Below are positions 43,439 through 51,193 of a DNA stretch of 64,000 bases, piece after piece. The position numbers were made by a program, and so were the translations under genes. The notes under the pieces are model-generated. The model saw only the letters and a program-made list of their open reading frames with translations, had not been told where the DNA came from and made no database searches. The DNA is from Micromonospora aurantiaca ATCC 27029 (lineage in GTDB: Bacteria; Actinomycetota; Actinomycetes; Mycobacteriales; Micromonosporaceae), in assembly GCF_000145235.1 (NCBI RefSeq), contig NC_014391.1, positions 4,038,001 to 4,102,000 on the forward strand, written 5' to 3'. The stretch's first letter is position 1. Each line of letters starts with the position of its first letter.

Positions 43439-44550
43439 CGGGCACCGGCCGCCGCGCCGCCCGCCGGGGGTTCGGCCGTCCCCGCGACGGGGGCCCTGGA
43501 CGCATCCGCCGGCCCGGCGGCAGCGGCCGAGGTGGGACGGCGACGACGGCGACGCAGGTAGAGCCAGGCTCCGGCGGCCGCCAGTGCGGCGATCAGCAGC
43601 CAGGGCGGCGCCCACACGCTCGCGGTGCGCTGCACCGGGGGCAGCGCGGTGTCGACGGTGGTGGGTGCGAGGTCGACTGTCGCGGTCAGCCGCAGCGCGG
43701 GCGGCACCCCGGTGACCCGCTCGGTGACAGTGAACTCGGCGCCGGGCAGCAGCTCCGGCAGGTCGACCGGGCTGGTCCGGGACAGCGTCCAGCCACCGGG
43801 GCCGGCGACGACCACCGCGCCGGTGCCGCCGACGCGGACGTTGCCGCTGTTGCGGATCCGGTAGGTGACTGTGAGGTCGGCGCGGCCGATCGGGTTGAGC
43901 GGGGTGTCGTAGCCGACGCGTACCGATTCGACAGTCACGGCGGGGCGGACCTCGCCGGCCACACGGAGGTAGAGCCGGGCGGCGATCCGCTGGTCGAGCC
44001 GGACCCGCTGCCCGTCGGCGGTCACGCCGTCCTGGGCGACCGCGGCGATCACGCCGCCGGTGTGGTCGCCCGGCGTGGCGTTGCGCGGCACCGTGAGGCG
44101 GAACGGGATGTCCGCGCGCCTGCCGGGCTGGACGGTCCAGCTTCGCCGCTCGACGCCGATCCAGGCGCCGACGTCGGTGGCGGCCCGGTCGGAGGGCAGC
44201 AGCGCGAAGGCGCCGTCGGTGGTGGTGTACGCGTCGGTGCCGTACACCGCGAAGGTGAGCGGTCGGTCACCGAGGTTGGTGACGCCGACGTGGTCGGTGA
44301 CGCTGTCGCCGGGCGCCAGGTCGTACGTGAAGTAGTTGCGCCCGGTCGGCCCGCCGGGCCCGGACGGCTGGACCGCCCAGCGGACGGCACCGGGGTCGGC
44401 GGACGGTGCGGGCCGGGGGGCGGCCTCGCCGGCGGCCGGCGGCCCGAGCAGCACCGCGAGCAGCACGGCGGCGAGCGCGGCGCCGAACCGCGCGGCCGGG
44501 CCGGGCGTGCGCCGCCGCGGGGTGCGGGTGGAGGGCGTGAGGAGGGGCAT
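43435..44550 (-). CDS. DUF916 WxL-interacting-type surface protein
   Basis: A 371-residue protein with a signal peptide (about 20-45), an N-terminal DUF916 domain (about 60-175; 'YFTYDLAPGDSVTDHVGVTNLGDRPLTFAVYGTDAYTTTDGAFAL', 'WTVQPGRRADIPFRLTVPRNATPGDHTGGVIA') and a second immunoglobulin-like domain (about 190-320). A membrane helix (about 330-350) and an Arg-rich cytosolic tail follow. In Firmicutes these WxLIP proteins bind WxL proteins at the cell wall. The HtaA-WxL gene lies just upstream, 92 bases away, as a matching partner. Confidence 0.78.
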   Translation of the reverse strand: MPLLTPSTRTPRRRTPGPAARFGAALAAVLLAVLLGPPAAGEAAPRPAPSADPGAVRWAVQPSGPGGPTGRNYFTYDLAPGDSVTDHVGVTNLGDRPLTFAVYGTDAYTTTDGAFALLPSDRAATDVGAWIGVERRSWTVQPGRRADIPFRLTVPRNATPGDHTGGVIAAVAQDGVTADGQRVRLDQRIAARLYLRVAGEVRPAVTVESVRVGYDTPLNPIGRADLTVTYRIRNSGNVRVGGTGAVVVAGPGGWTLSRTSPVDLPELLPGAEFTVTERVTGVPPALRLTATVDLAPTTVDTALPPVQRTASVWAPPWLLIAALAAAGAWLYLRRRRRRPTSAAAAGPADASRAPVAGTAEPPAGGAAAGAR

Positions 44551-44642
44551 TCCGTGCTCCGCTGCGAGGTGGTCGCCGGGAGGCGGCTGGTGGGGCACGG
44601 GCGACGTGCCCGCGCCCCACCAGGTCCGACCCGGTCGGTGAA

Positions 44643-46136
44643 TCAGGAGAGGGTCAGGGTGAGCGTGGCGACGTAGTCACCCGCCGCGGCGGACGCCGGC
44701 ACACCGAGGTTGAGCTCGGCGCCGCAGGCGAAGACGCCGTTGCTGGTCCCGGCTCCGGCCGTGCACAGGGCCCGGGCCTCACCGAGACCGGCGCCGGGAG
44801 CGGCCACCGCGCCCGGGGTGACGGCACCGGTCGTGCCGCCCAGCGGGTCGTCCACCACGCTCGCCGTCGGCGCCCAGCCGAGGTAGTTCCCGGCGATGAC
44901 GCCACCGGCGGCGGAGGTGAATTCGGAGACCTGTCCGACCAGGCTCCAGCCGGTGCCGGCGCCGCGCAGGTCGGCCACCGTGGCCGTGTTCAGCGGCGCC
45001 CGGGCGTACTCGCCCTTGCCGACCGGCGGCAGGGCGACTGTCGCGCCGGCGACGCTCAGGCTGAGCGGACCGCCGGTCACGGTGCTGGTGATCCGCTGCT
45101 GGGCCGAGTTCCCGCCCGCCCCGGTCCGGGTGAAGGTGATCGGGGTGAACGTGTCCTGGCGGCGGTCGGCCGAACCGCGGGCGGCGAACGTGATGACGTA
45201 GCACTGCACCTCGGTGCAGTCCACCTCGTCGCCGTTGCGGTCGGTGTAGACGGCGCTGATCGGCAGCGTCGTGGTGAAGCTGCCGTCGGCGGCCATCCGG
45301 TCCCGGGCGTCGGTCGGCTCGTTGGTCTTGTTGACCCACTTGGTGACCTGGAGGACGCCGGCGTTGGCCCAGTGCTCGTCGACCTTCGGTCCGAACGAGA
45401 CGTAGATGCCGGCCCCGTTGTTGAAGTCCGGGTCGAAGCCGGTGCCGCGTACGGTGACAGTCGCGCCGGCGGGGTCGAGACCCTGGGCCGGGTCGACGGT
45501 CACCGCCGGGGTGGCGGGCGCGGTGCCGCCTGCCGTGGTGAACGTGAACGACACCGGGTCCAGCGCCTCACCGGCGGCGTAGAAGCCGTTGAAGGCGCCG
45601 GCTCCCACGCTGGTGAGCGCCGCGGCGAGGTTGCTGCCGGTCACCGTGTTCCCGCTGGCGGCGGGACTGCCGGTGAGGGTGGCGACGGTGGCCTGCTTCA
45701 CCGAGACCGGCTCGGTCATCGTGGTGGCCAGGTCGACGTCCGCCTTCAGCGAGGCGGTGCCGCCGGAGACGGCGACGGTCGGGTTGGCCAGCGTGATGGT
45801 CAGCAGGTGCGCCGGGTACGAGAACACCACTGTGCCGCCGTACGTGGCGTTGGTCGTACCGGCGGCGGCGTCGTGCGTGCCGCCGGTCGACGGGAACGTG
45901 AACGTGCCGTCGGCGTTGACAGTGGCGCCGTTGCTGACAGCGATCGGCGGATCCCCGTTGCCGGCCTTGACGTAGTTGCGGAAGCTGGCCTTGAAACCCC
46001 AGGTCAGGCTGCCACTGGTGATCTCGGCCTCGGCCGCCGAGGCGGGTCCGGCGCCCACGAGCGCACTCGACACGCCGAGGGCGAGCACCGCCGCCCAGCG
46101 CATCGACCGGAGGGCTCCGGCTCTGGATCTGAACAT
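44643..46136 (-). CDS. HtaA-domain haem-binding protein with C-terminal WxL-like domain
   Basis: A 497-residue exported protein. After a signal peptide (1-34, ending 'GPASAA') comes an HtaA domain (about 39-200, 'GSLTWGFKASFRNYV', 'VVFSYPAHLLTITLANPTV'), then a TIG/immunoglobulin-like domain (about 210-335, 'DPAGATVTVRGTGFDP') and a WxL-like domain (about 355-497) with W397 in 'GTGWSLVGQVSEF'. HtaA domains bind haem at the actinobacterial surface. WxL domains attach to peptidoglycan or WxLIP partners. There is no membrane helix. A DtxR box lies 32 bases upstream, so iron starvation should switch it on. Confidence 0.82.
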   Translation of the reverse strand: MFRSRAGALRSMRWAAVLALGVSSALVGAGPASAAEAEITSGSLTWGFKASFRNYVKAGNGDPPIAVSNGATVNADGTFTFPSTGGTHDAAAGTTNATYGGTVVFSYPAHLLTITLANPTVAVSGGTASLKADVDLATTMTEPVSVKQATVATLTGSPAASGNTVTGSNLAAALTSVGAGAFNGFYAAGEALDPVSFTFTTAGGTAPATPAVTVDPAQGLDPAGATVTVRGTGFDPDFNNGAGIYVSFGPKVDEHWANAGVLQVTKWVNKTNEPTDARDRMAADGSFTTTLPISAVYTDRNGDEVDCTEVQCYVITFAARGSADRRQDTFTPITFTRTGAGGNSAQQRITSTVTGGPLSLSVAGATVALPPVGKGEYARAPLNTATVADLRGAGTGWSLVGQVSEFTSAAGGVIAGNYLGWAPTASVVDDPLGGTTGAVTPGAVAAPGAGLGEARALCTAGAGTSNGVFACGAELNLGVPASAAAGDYVATLTLTLS

Positions 46137-46167
46137 GCTGTTCCTCTCGGGAGGGGAAGCGAAGACA

Positions 46168-46186
46168 TTAGGTTAGGCAAACCTAA
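46168..46186 (-). promoter_or_regulatory. DtxR/IdeR iron box of the HtaA-WxL operon
   Basis: TTAGGTTAGGCAAACCTAA matches the 19-base DtxR/IdeR consensus TTAGGTTAGSCTAACCTAA at 18 of 19 positions. It lies 32 bases upstream of the HtaA-WxL start, so an iron-loaded DtxR-type repressor would block the leftward promoter. The DtxR gene is not in the window. Confidence 0.88.
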
Positions 46187-46260
46187 TATCATCGGGTGAT
46201 CCACGAAGCGTCCCAAGATCTTCAACCGAACGGACCCCTTGCCACCTGCGGGTTTGCCGC

Positions 46261-46279
46261 TTAGGTTAGCCAAACCTAA
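46261..46279 (+). promoter_or_regulatory. DtxR/IdeR iron box of the hmu operon
   Basis: TTAGGTTAGCCAAACCTAA matches the 19-base consensus with one change and is the second site in this 193-base divergent region. It lies 51 bases upstream of the first rightward gene. The sites are 93 bases apart centre to centre and probably act on separate promoters. Confidence 0.88.
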
Positions 46280-46329
46280 GTTGTTGCCCGGTCGGTGCAC
46301 CCGGCCGGACCTGTCGTGTGAGGAGCCCG

Positions 46330-47157
46330 ATGCGAGCACGGCGCCGCACCATCCTGACCACCGTTCTGCTCACCGCCGCCGTCGTCGCCACGCCCGCGCC
46401 GGCCCACGCCGGCACCGCCACCGGCAGCGGCGGTCAGAAGCTCACCGTCACCCCGAGCACCGGCCTGAGCCGCTCGGGCGCCACCGTGTCCGTCTCCGGG
46501 CGCGGCTACGACGTCGACAAGGGCATCTACGTCGCGTACTGCGTCGACAACGGACCGGGCGTGGCGGCCACCCCGTGCGGCGGCGGCGCCGACACCACCG
46601 GCAGCCTGGGCGCCTCGCAGTGGATCTCGTCGAACCCGCCCGCCTACGCCGAGGGCCTGCCGAAGCCGTACGGCCCGGGCGGCTCCTTCTCGGTGACGGT
46701 CAAGGTGACCCCCACCATCGGCGACGTCGACTGCACCGTCCGGCGCTGCGCGGTCGTCACCCGCGCCGACCACACCCGGGCCTCCGACCGGTCCCAGGAC
46801 GTACGGGTGCCGGTCACGTTCGCCGCCGGCGCCACGAGCGCCCCGCCGAAGGCCGGCCCGGCGCCGAAGGCGACCACGCCCGCCGCCGCGCCCCGGACCA
46901 CCACCGCGCAGGACGCGCCGGCCCCGGCCGCCTCCGGCAGCGCGCCGGCCGCAGCGGGGGCGGCAGGGGTGACAGGCGCCGCGACCGGGGCCGGGGCGCC
47001 GTCGCAGGCCGCGGCCGGCGACCTCCACGTCACCCGGGTCAGCGACACCTCCGGGGCCGGACGCGGATGGACCGCCGGGGTGGTGGCCGCCGCACTGGCC
47101 CTGGCCGTCCTGCTCGGCCTCGGCCGGTGGCGGCGCCGTCGCGGTGCCGGCCGGTGA
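46330..47157 (+). CDS. Surface protein of the haem locus with C-terminal membrane anchor
   Basis: A 275-residue exported protein: signal peptide (1-28), an immunoglobulin/TIG-like domain (about 35-165, 'LTVTPSTGLSRSGATVSVSGRGYDVDKGIYVAYC') with four Cys, a long Ala/Pro/Thr linker (about 170-235), a membrane helix (about 248-268) and an Arg-rich tail. The domain is the same fold as residues 210-335 of the divergent HtaA-WxL protein. It is the first gene of the rightward hmu operon; AGGAG precedes ATG 46330 (GTG 46318 is an alternative). A haem-relay role on the surface is inferred. Confidence 0.68.
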   Translation: MRARRRTILTTVLLTAAVVATPAPAHAGTATGSGGQKLTVTPSTGLSRSGATVSVSGRGYDVDKGIYVAYCVDNGPGVAATPCGGGADTTGSLGASQWISSNPPAYAEGLPKPYGPGGSFSVTVKVTPTIGDVDCTVRRCAVVTRADHTRASDRSQDVRVPVTFAAGATSAPPKAGPAPKATTPAAAPRTTTAQDAPAPAASGSAPAAAGAAGVTGAATGAGAPSQAAAGDLHVTRVSDTSGAGRGWTAGVVAAALALAVLLGLGRWRRRRGAGR

Positions 47158-48188
47158 GCCGCCCGCACCGGCGACCAGGCCGGGGACCGCTCGTCGCGCT
47201 GCTCGCGGTGACCATGGCGGCGACCGGCTGCGCCGCGCCGGGCCGATCGGGTACGCCGTCCGCCGCCGGCTGCGGGCCGGTCACCGCCACAGTGGACGAC
47301 GCCGACGTCGACCCGGTCCGCCCGGCGCCCACACCAGCGCTGCCGGCCACCGTACGCTCCGGCGACGGCACGACGGTGACTGTGGACGACGTCAGCCGCA
47401 TCCTCCCGGTGAACCTGCACGGCTCGATCGCCGAGATCGTCTTCGGCCTCGGCCTGGGCGGCAACGTCATCGGGCGGGACACCTCGACCACGTTCCCCGC
47501 CGCCGCGCACCTGCCGGTGGTCACCCCGGGCGGGCACGACCTCTCCGCCGAGGCGGTGCTCGACCTCGACCCGAGCGTCGTGCTCGTCGACGACGGCGTC
47601 GGACCGCCCGAGGTGCTGCGCCAGCTCCGCGCCGCCGGTATCCCGGTCGTCCAGGTACGCGCCGAGCCGACCCTCGAGGGCGTCCCGGCCCACATCCGCG
47701 CGGTCGCGGCGGCGCTCGGCGTACCCGGGGCCGGGGAGCGGCTGGTGACCCGCGTGCAGAGCGAGACCGCCGAGGCCCGGCGTACCGCCCCGGCGGGCCG
47801 GGCGCCACGGATCGCGTTCCTCTACCTGCGCGGCACCGCCGGGGTGTACCTGATCGGCGGCCGGGGCGCCGGGTCCGACGCGATGATCGAGGCGATCGGC
47901 GGCGTCGACGCCGGCAGCGCCGCCGGGCTGTCCAGGTTCCGTCCGCTGACCAGCGAGGGCCTCATCAACGCCGCGCCAGACGTGATCCTGGTGATGAGCG
48001 CCGGGCTCGCCTCCGTCGGCGGCGTCGACGGCCTGGTGAAGCTGCCCGGCGTGGCGCAGACGCCGGCCGGGGCAAACCGGCGCGTCGTCGACATGGCCGA
48101 CGGCACGCTGCTCACCTTCGGCGTCCGCTCCGGCCGGGTCGTCCAGGCGCTGGCCCGCGCCGTCTACTCCTGCGAGGACCCGTCGTGA
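47154..48188 (+). CDS. hmuT: Haem ABC transporter substrate-binding lipoprotein
   Basis: A 344-residue type III binding protein. The GTG start overlaps the stop of the previous gene, and the lipobox is 'MAATGCAAP' (Cys near 26). The core has 'ILPVNLHGSIAEIVFGLGLGGNVIGRDTSTTFP', 'VLDLDPSVVLVDDG' and 'YLRGTAGVYLIGGRGAGSDAMIEAIGG', the HmuT pattern. It binds haem handed from surface proteins and feeds HmuU. Its place between HtaA-locus and permease genes fits the Corynebacterium hmuTUV order. Confidence 0.9.
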   Translation: MSRPHRRPGRGPLVALLAVTMAATGCAAPGRSGTPSAAGCGPVTATVDDADVDPVRPAPTPALPATVRSGDGTTVTVDDVSRILPVNLHGSIAEIVFGLGLGGNVIGRDTSTTFPAAAHLPVVTPGGHDLSAEAVLDLDPSVVLVDDGVGPPEVLRQLRAAGIPVVQVRAEPTLEGVPAHIRAVAAALGVPGAGERLVTRVQSETAEARRTAPAGRAPRIAFLYLRGTAGVYLIGGRGAGSDAMIEAIGGVDAGSAAGLSRFRPLTSEGLINAAPDVILVMSAGLASVGGVDGLVKLPGVAQTPAGANRRVVDMADGTLLTFGVRSGRVVQALARAVYSCEDPS

Positions 48189-49288
48189 CCACGCTACGGA
48201 AGCGGCCCGCGCCCGCCGCCGCCCCGGCGACGGTCACCGGCGCGCCCCGGTCCCCCGGCCGGCGGGGCACCGTGCTGGTGGCCGGGCTCGGCGTCGCCCT
48301 CGTGCTCGTCGCCCTGCTGGCCGCCGGGCGCGGCCAGGTGGCGATCTCCCCCGCCGAGGTGCTCGGCTCCGTGCTGCACCGCCTCGGGCTGGACCTCGGT
48401 CCGCTGCCGTCGGCGGCGCAGGGCGAGAACGCGCTCTGGATCGTCCGCTTCCCCCGGGTGCTGCTGGCGGCCGTCGTCGGCGCCGCCCTCGGCTGCGCGG
48501 GCGCGGTCATGCAGGGCGTCTTCGGCAACCCGCTCGCCGAGCCCGGCGTCATCGGGGTGTCGGCCGGCGCGGCCGTCGGCGCCGCCCTGGCCATCGTCAC
48601 CGGCGTCACCGTCCTGGGCGGATGGACCGTGCCGCTCGCCGCCTTCGCCGGCGGCCTCGCCACCACCTACCTGGTGTACGTGCTGGCTCGCTCCGGGGGC
48701 CGGACCGAGGTGGTGACGCTGGTCCTGACCGGCGTCGCCGTCAACGCGGTCGCCGGCTCGGTGATCGGGCTGCTCATGTTCGTCACCGACCAGTCCGGCG
48801 TGCAGGCCATCGCGTTCTGGAACCTCGGCAGCCTCGCCCAGGCCGGCTGGACGGCCGTCGGTCTCGCCGCGCCGTGCCTGCTCGCCGGGCTCGCCGTCGC
48901 CTGCGCCGACGCGCGCCGCCTCGACCTGCTCGCCCTCGGCGAACCCGCCGCCCGGCACCTCGGCGTGAACGTCGAACGCCTGCGGCTGCGGCTGATCGTC
49001 GTCACCGCGCTTCTCGGCGCCGCCGCTGTCGCGTTCACCGGCATCATCAGCTTCGTCGGACTGGTCGTGCCGCACCTGATCCGGATGGTCGCCGGACCGG
49101 GTCACCGGGTGCTGCTGATCGCCAGCGCGCTCGGCGGGGCCGTCGTGGTGATCGGCGCCGACCTCGCGGCGCGTACCCTCGTCGAGCACCAGGAGCTGCC
49201 CCTCGGCGTGCTCACCGCGGTCATCGGCGGCCCGGCGTTCTTCTGGCTGCTGCGCCGCACCCGCGACCGGGCCGGAGGCTGGGGATGA
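48185..49288 (+). CDS. hmuU: Haem ABC transporter permease (FecCD family)
   Basis: A 367-residue FecCD-type permease with about nine to ten helices. Conserved stretches are 'WIVRFPRVLLAAVVGAALGCAGAVMQGVFGNPLAEPGVIGVSAGAAVG' and 'AFTGIISFVGLVVPHLIRMVAG', the latter the coupling region for the ATPase. GTG at 48185 overlaps the hmuT stop. It dimerises to form the haem channel across the membrane. Confidence 0.92.
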   Translation: MTTLRKRPAPAAAPATVTGAPRSPGRRGTVLVAGLGVALVLVALLAAGRGQVAISPAEVLGSVLHRLGLDLGPLPSAAQGENALWIVRFPRVLLAAVVGAALGCAGAVMQGVFGNPLAEPGVIGVSAGAAVGAALAIVTGVTVLGGWTVPLAAFAGGLATTYLVYVLARSGGRTEVVTLVLTGVAVNAVAGSVIGLLMFVTDQSGVQAIAFWNLGSLAQAGWTAVGLAAPCLLAGLAVACADARRLDLLALGEPAARHLGVNVERLRLRLIVVTALLGAAAVAFTGIISFVGLVVPHLIRMVAGPGHRVLLIASALGGAVVVIGADLAARTLVEHQELPLGVLTAVIGGPAFFWLLRRTRDRAGGWG

Positions 49289-50823
49289 GCCTCCCACGTA
49301 CGCCGCGCCGGTTCGCCGCCGCCCGGCCGCCGCGCCCGGCGCCCGCCGGGCACCTCCGGATCCGGGTGGCCGGGCTGCGCGTCGAGCGCGCCGGCCGGAC
49401 CGTGCTCGACGGGATCGACCTTCAGGTACGCGCCGGCGAGGTGCACGCCCTGGTCGGGCCGAACGGCGCCGGGAAGTCGACGCTGCTCGGCGCGATCAGC
49501 GGTGACGTGCCGGCCGCCGCCGGCCGGATCGAGGTCGACGGGCTGCCCCGCGAGTCGTGGAGCCCGGTGGAGCTGGCCTGGCGCCGCGCCGTGCTCACCC
49601 AGCGCAACACGCTGAGCTTCCCGTTCACGGTCGGGGAGGTGGTGCGGATGGGCCGGGCGCCGTGGGCGGGGCGGCCGGAGCGGGAACAGGACGACGCCGT
49701 CGTCGCCGACGTGCTCGAACGCTGCGACGTCGCCCGTTTCGCGGCCCGGCCGTACCCCGCGCTGTCCGGCGGCGAGCAGGCCCGCGCCGCGCTGGCCCGG
49801 GTCCTGGCGCAGCGGGCCACCACGCTGCTGCTCGACGAGCCGACCGCCGCGCTCGACCTGCGGCACCAGGAACTGGTCATGCGCATCGCCCGGGAGCGGG
49901 CCCGCGCCGGGGACGCCGTGGTCGTGGTGCTGCACGACCTGACGCTGACCGGTGCGTACGCGGACACCGTGACCCTGCTCGGCGACGGACGCGTCCGCGC
50001 CGCCGGGACACCCCGCGAGGTGCTCACCGCCCCGCTGCTCAGCGAGGTCTACCGGTACGACATCGACGTCGTCCCCCACCCCCGTGACGAGCTGCCGCTG
50101 ATCGTGCCCCGACGCGGCCGGCCCGCAGGACCATCAGCCGACGAGGAGAGACAGCAGATGGATACACAGACGTTCGCGGCCCGGCTGCGCGCCGAGACAC
50201 GCGACGCGCACCGGAGCGCCGAGTCCCAGCGGTACGTCTCCGCGCTCACCGCCGGTGAACTCGACGTCGCCGGCTACACCGCGCTCGTCGTCGCGCACCA
50301 CGGCATCTACGCGGCGCTGGAGGGCGTGGCGGACACGATGCGCGACGACCCGCTGGCCGGCCCGTTCGTCGACGACGCGCTGACCCGGCTGCCCGCGCTC
50401 GCCGCCGACCTGCGGTTCCTGCTCGGCCCGCGCTGGCGCGAGGTGATGGAGCCTGTTCCGGCCGCTGTCGCGTACGCCGCGCGGATCACCTCGGCCTGCG
50501 CCGGATCGCCCGAGCGGTTCATCGCGCACCACTACATCCGCTATCTCGGCGACCTGTCCGGCGGGCGGCACATCGGGCGCTGCGTGGCCCGGTACTACGG
50601 GGTGACCGAGGAGGCCGGGGCGTCGTTCTACACGTTCCCGGGGATCAGCGACCCGAAGTCGTACAAGGACGCCTACCGGGCGAGGCTGGACGCGCTCGCG
50701 CTGGACGAGGCCGGCCGGCCCGCGCTGCGCGACGAGGTGCTGGTGGCGTACGAGCACAACATCGCGGTCTTCACCGACCTGGGTCGCCTGGTGGCGGCGA
50801 GCGGCCGGCAGGGCGCCGCGTGA
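49285..50823 (+). CDS. hmuV: Haem importer ATPase (HmuV) fused in frame to a haem oxygenase
   Basis: A 512-residue single frame with two full enzymes. Residues 1-275 are an HmuV ATPase: Walker A GPNGAGKS at 58-65, signature LSGGEQAR at 160, Walker B LLLDEPTAALD at 181-191, H-loop 'VVLHDLTLTG'. After a 15-residue Pro/Glu linker, residues 292-512 are a biliverdin-type haem oxygenase of normal length: proximal His H309 in 'TRDAHRSAE' and the distal helix 'YIRYLGDLSGGRHIG'. No stop separates them. ATG 50158 (residue 292) has GGAG 10 bases upstream, so a free oxygenase may also be made. Haem would be imported and opened by one protein, releasing iron. Confidence 0.88.
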   Translation: MSLPRTPRRFAAARPPRPAPAGHLRIRVAGLRVERAGRTVLDGIDLQVRAGEVHALVGPNGAGKSTLLGAISGDVPAAAGRIEVDGLPRESWSPVELAWRRAVLTQRNTLSFPFTVGEVVRMGRAPWAGRPEREQDDAVVADVLERCDVARFAARPYPALSGGEQARAALARVLAQRATTLLLDEPTAALDLRHQELVMRIARERARAGDAVVVVLHDLTLTGAYADTVTLLGDGRVRAAGTPREVLTAPLLSEVYRYDIDVVPHPRDELPLIVPRRGRPAGPSADEERQQMDTQTFAARLRAETRDAHRSAESQRYVSALTAGELDVAGYTALVVAHHGIYAALEGVADTMRDDPLAGPFVDDALTRLPALAADLRFLLGPRWREVMEPVPAAVAYAARITSACAGSPERFIAHHYIRYLGDLSGGRHIGRCVARYYGVTEEAGASFYTFPGISDPKSYKDAYRARLDALALDEAGRPALRDEVLVAYEHNIAVFTDLGRLVAASGRQGAA

Positions 50824-51125
50824 GCGCCGGTTTCCCGCCGGAGGTGGTCGCCGCCGTCAGCCGGCACATGAACGACGACCACGCCGGGGACGCGCTGCTG
50901 ATCTGCCGTACGCTCGGCGGCCGGCCGGACGCCACCGCGGCCCGCACCACCGGCCTGGACGCCGACGGCATCGACTTCGCCGTCACAGTCGGCGGCACGG
51001 AGGTCCCGGTGCGCGTCCCGTTCGCCCACCGGCTCACCGAACGGGCGCAGATCCGCCGGGAGGTGGTGCGCATGTACCGGGAGGCCTGCGACCGGGCCGG
51101 CGTACCGCCCCGGCCGGCCGGCTGA
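50820..51125 (+). CDS. DUF2470 haem-linked protein
   Basis: A 101-residue protein from GTG 50820, which overlaps the oxygenase stop (GTGA). 'FPPEVVAAVSRHMNDDHAGDALLICRTLGG' is the DUF2470 signature, also found as the C-terminal part of HugZ-type haem oxygenases, where it helps hold haem. Its position right after the oxygenase suggests it binds or stores haem for it. It is the last gene of the iron-regulated operon. Confidence 0.83.
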   Translation: MSAGFPPEVVAAVSRHMNDDHAGDALLICRTLGGRPDATAARTTGLDADGIDFAVTVGGTEVPVRVPFAHRLTERAQIRREVVRMYREACDRAGVPPRPAG

Positions 51126-51193
51126 GCACCGGGACCGTCCGGGCTGCGGAAACCCGGTCGGCTGCCGCACCGCCGCGGCGTACAGTCCGCCGC

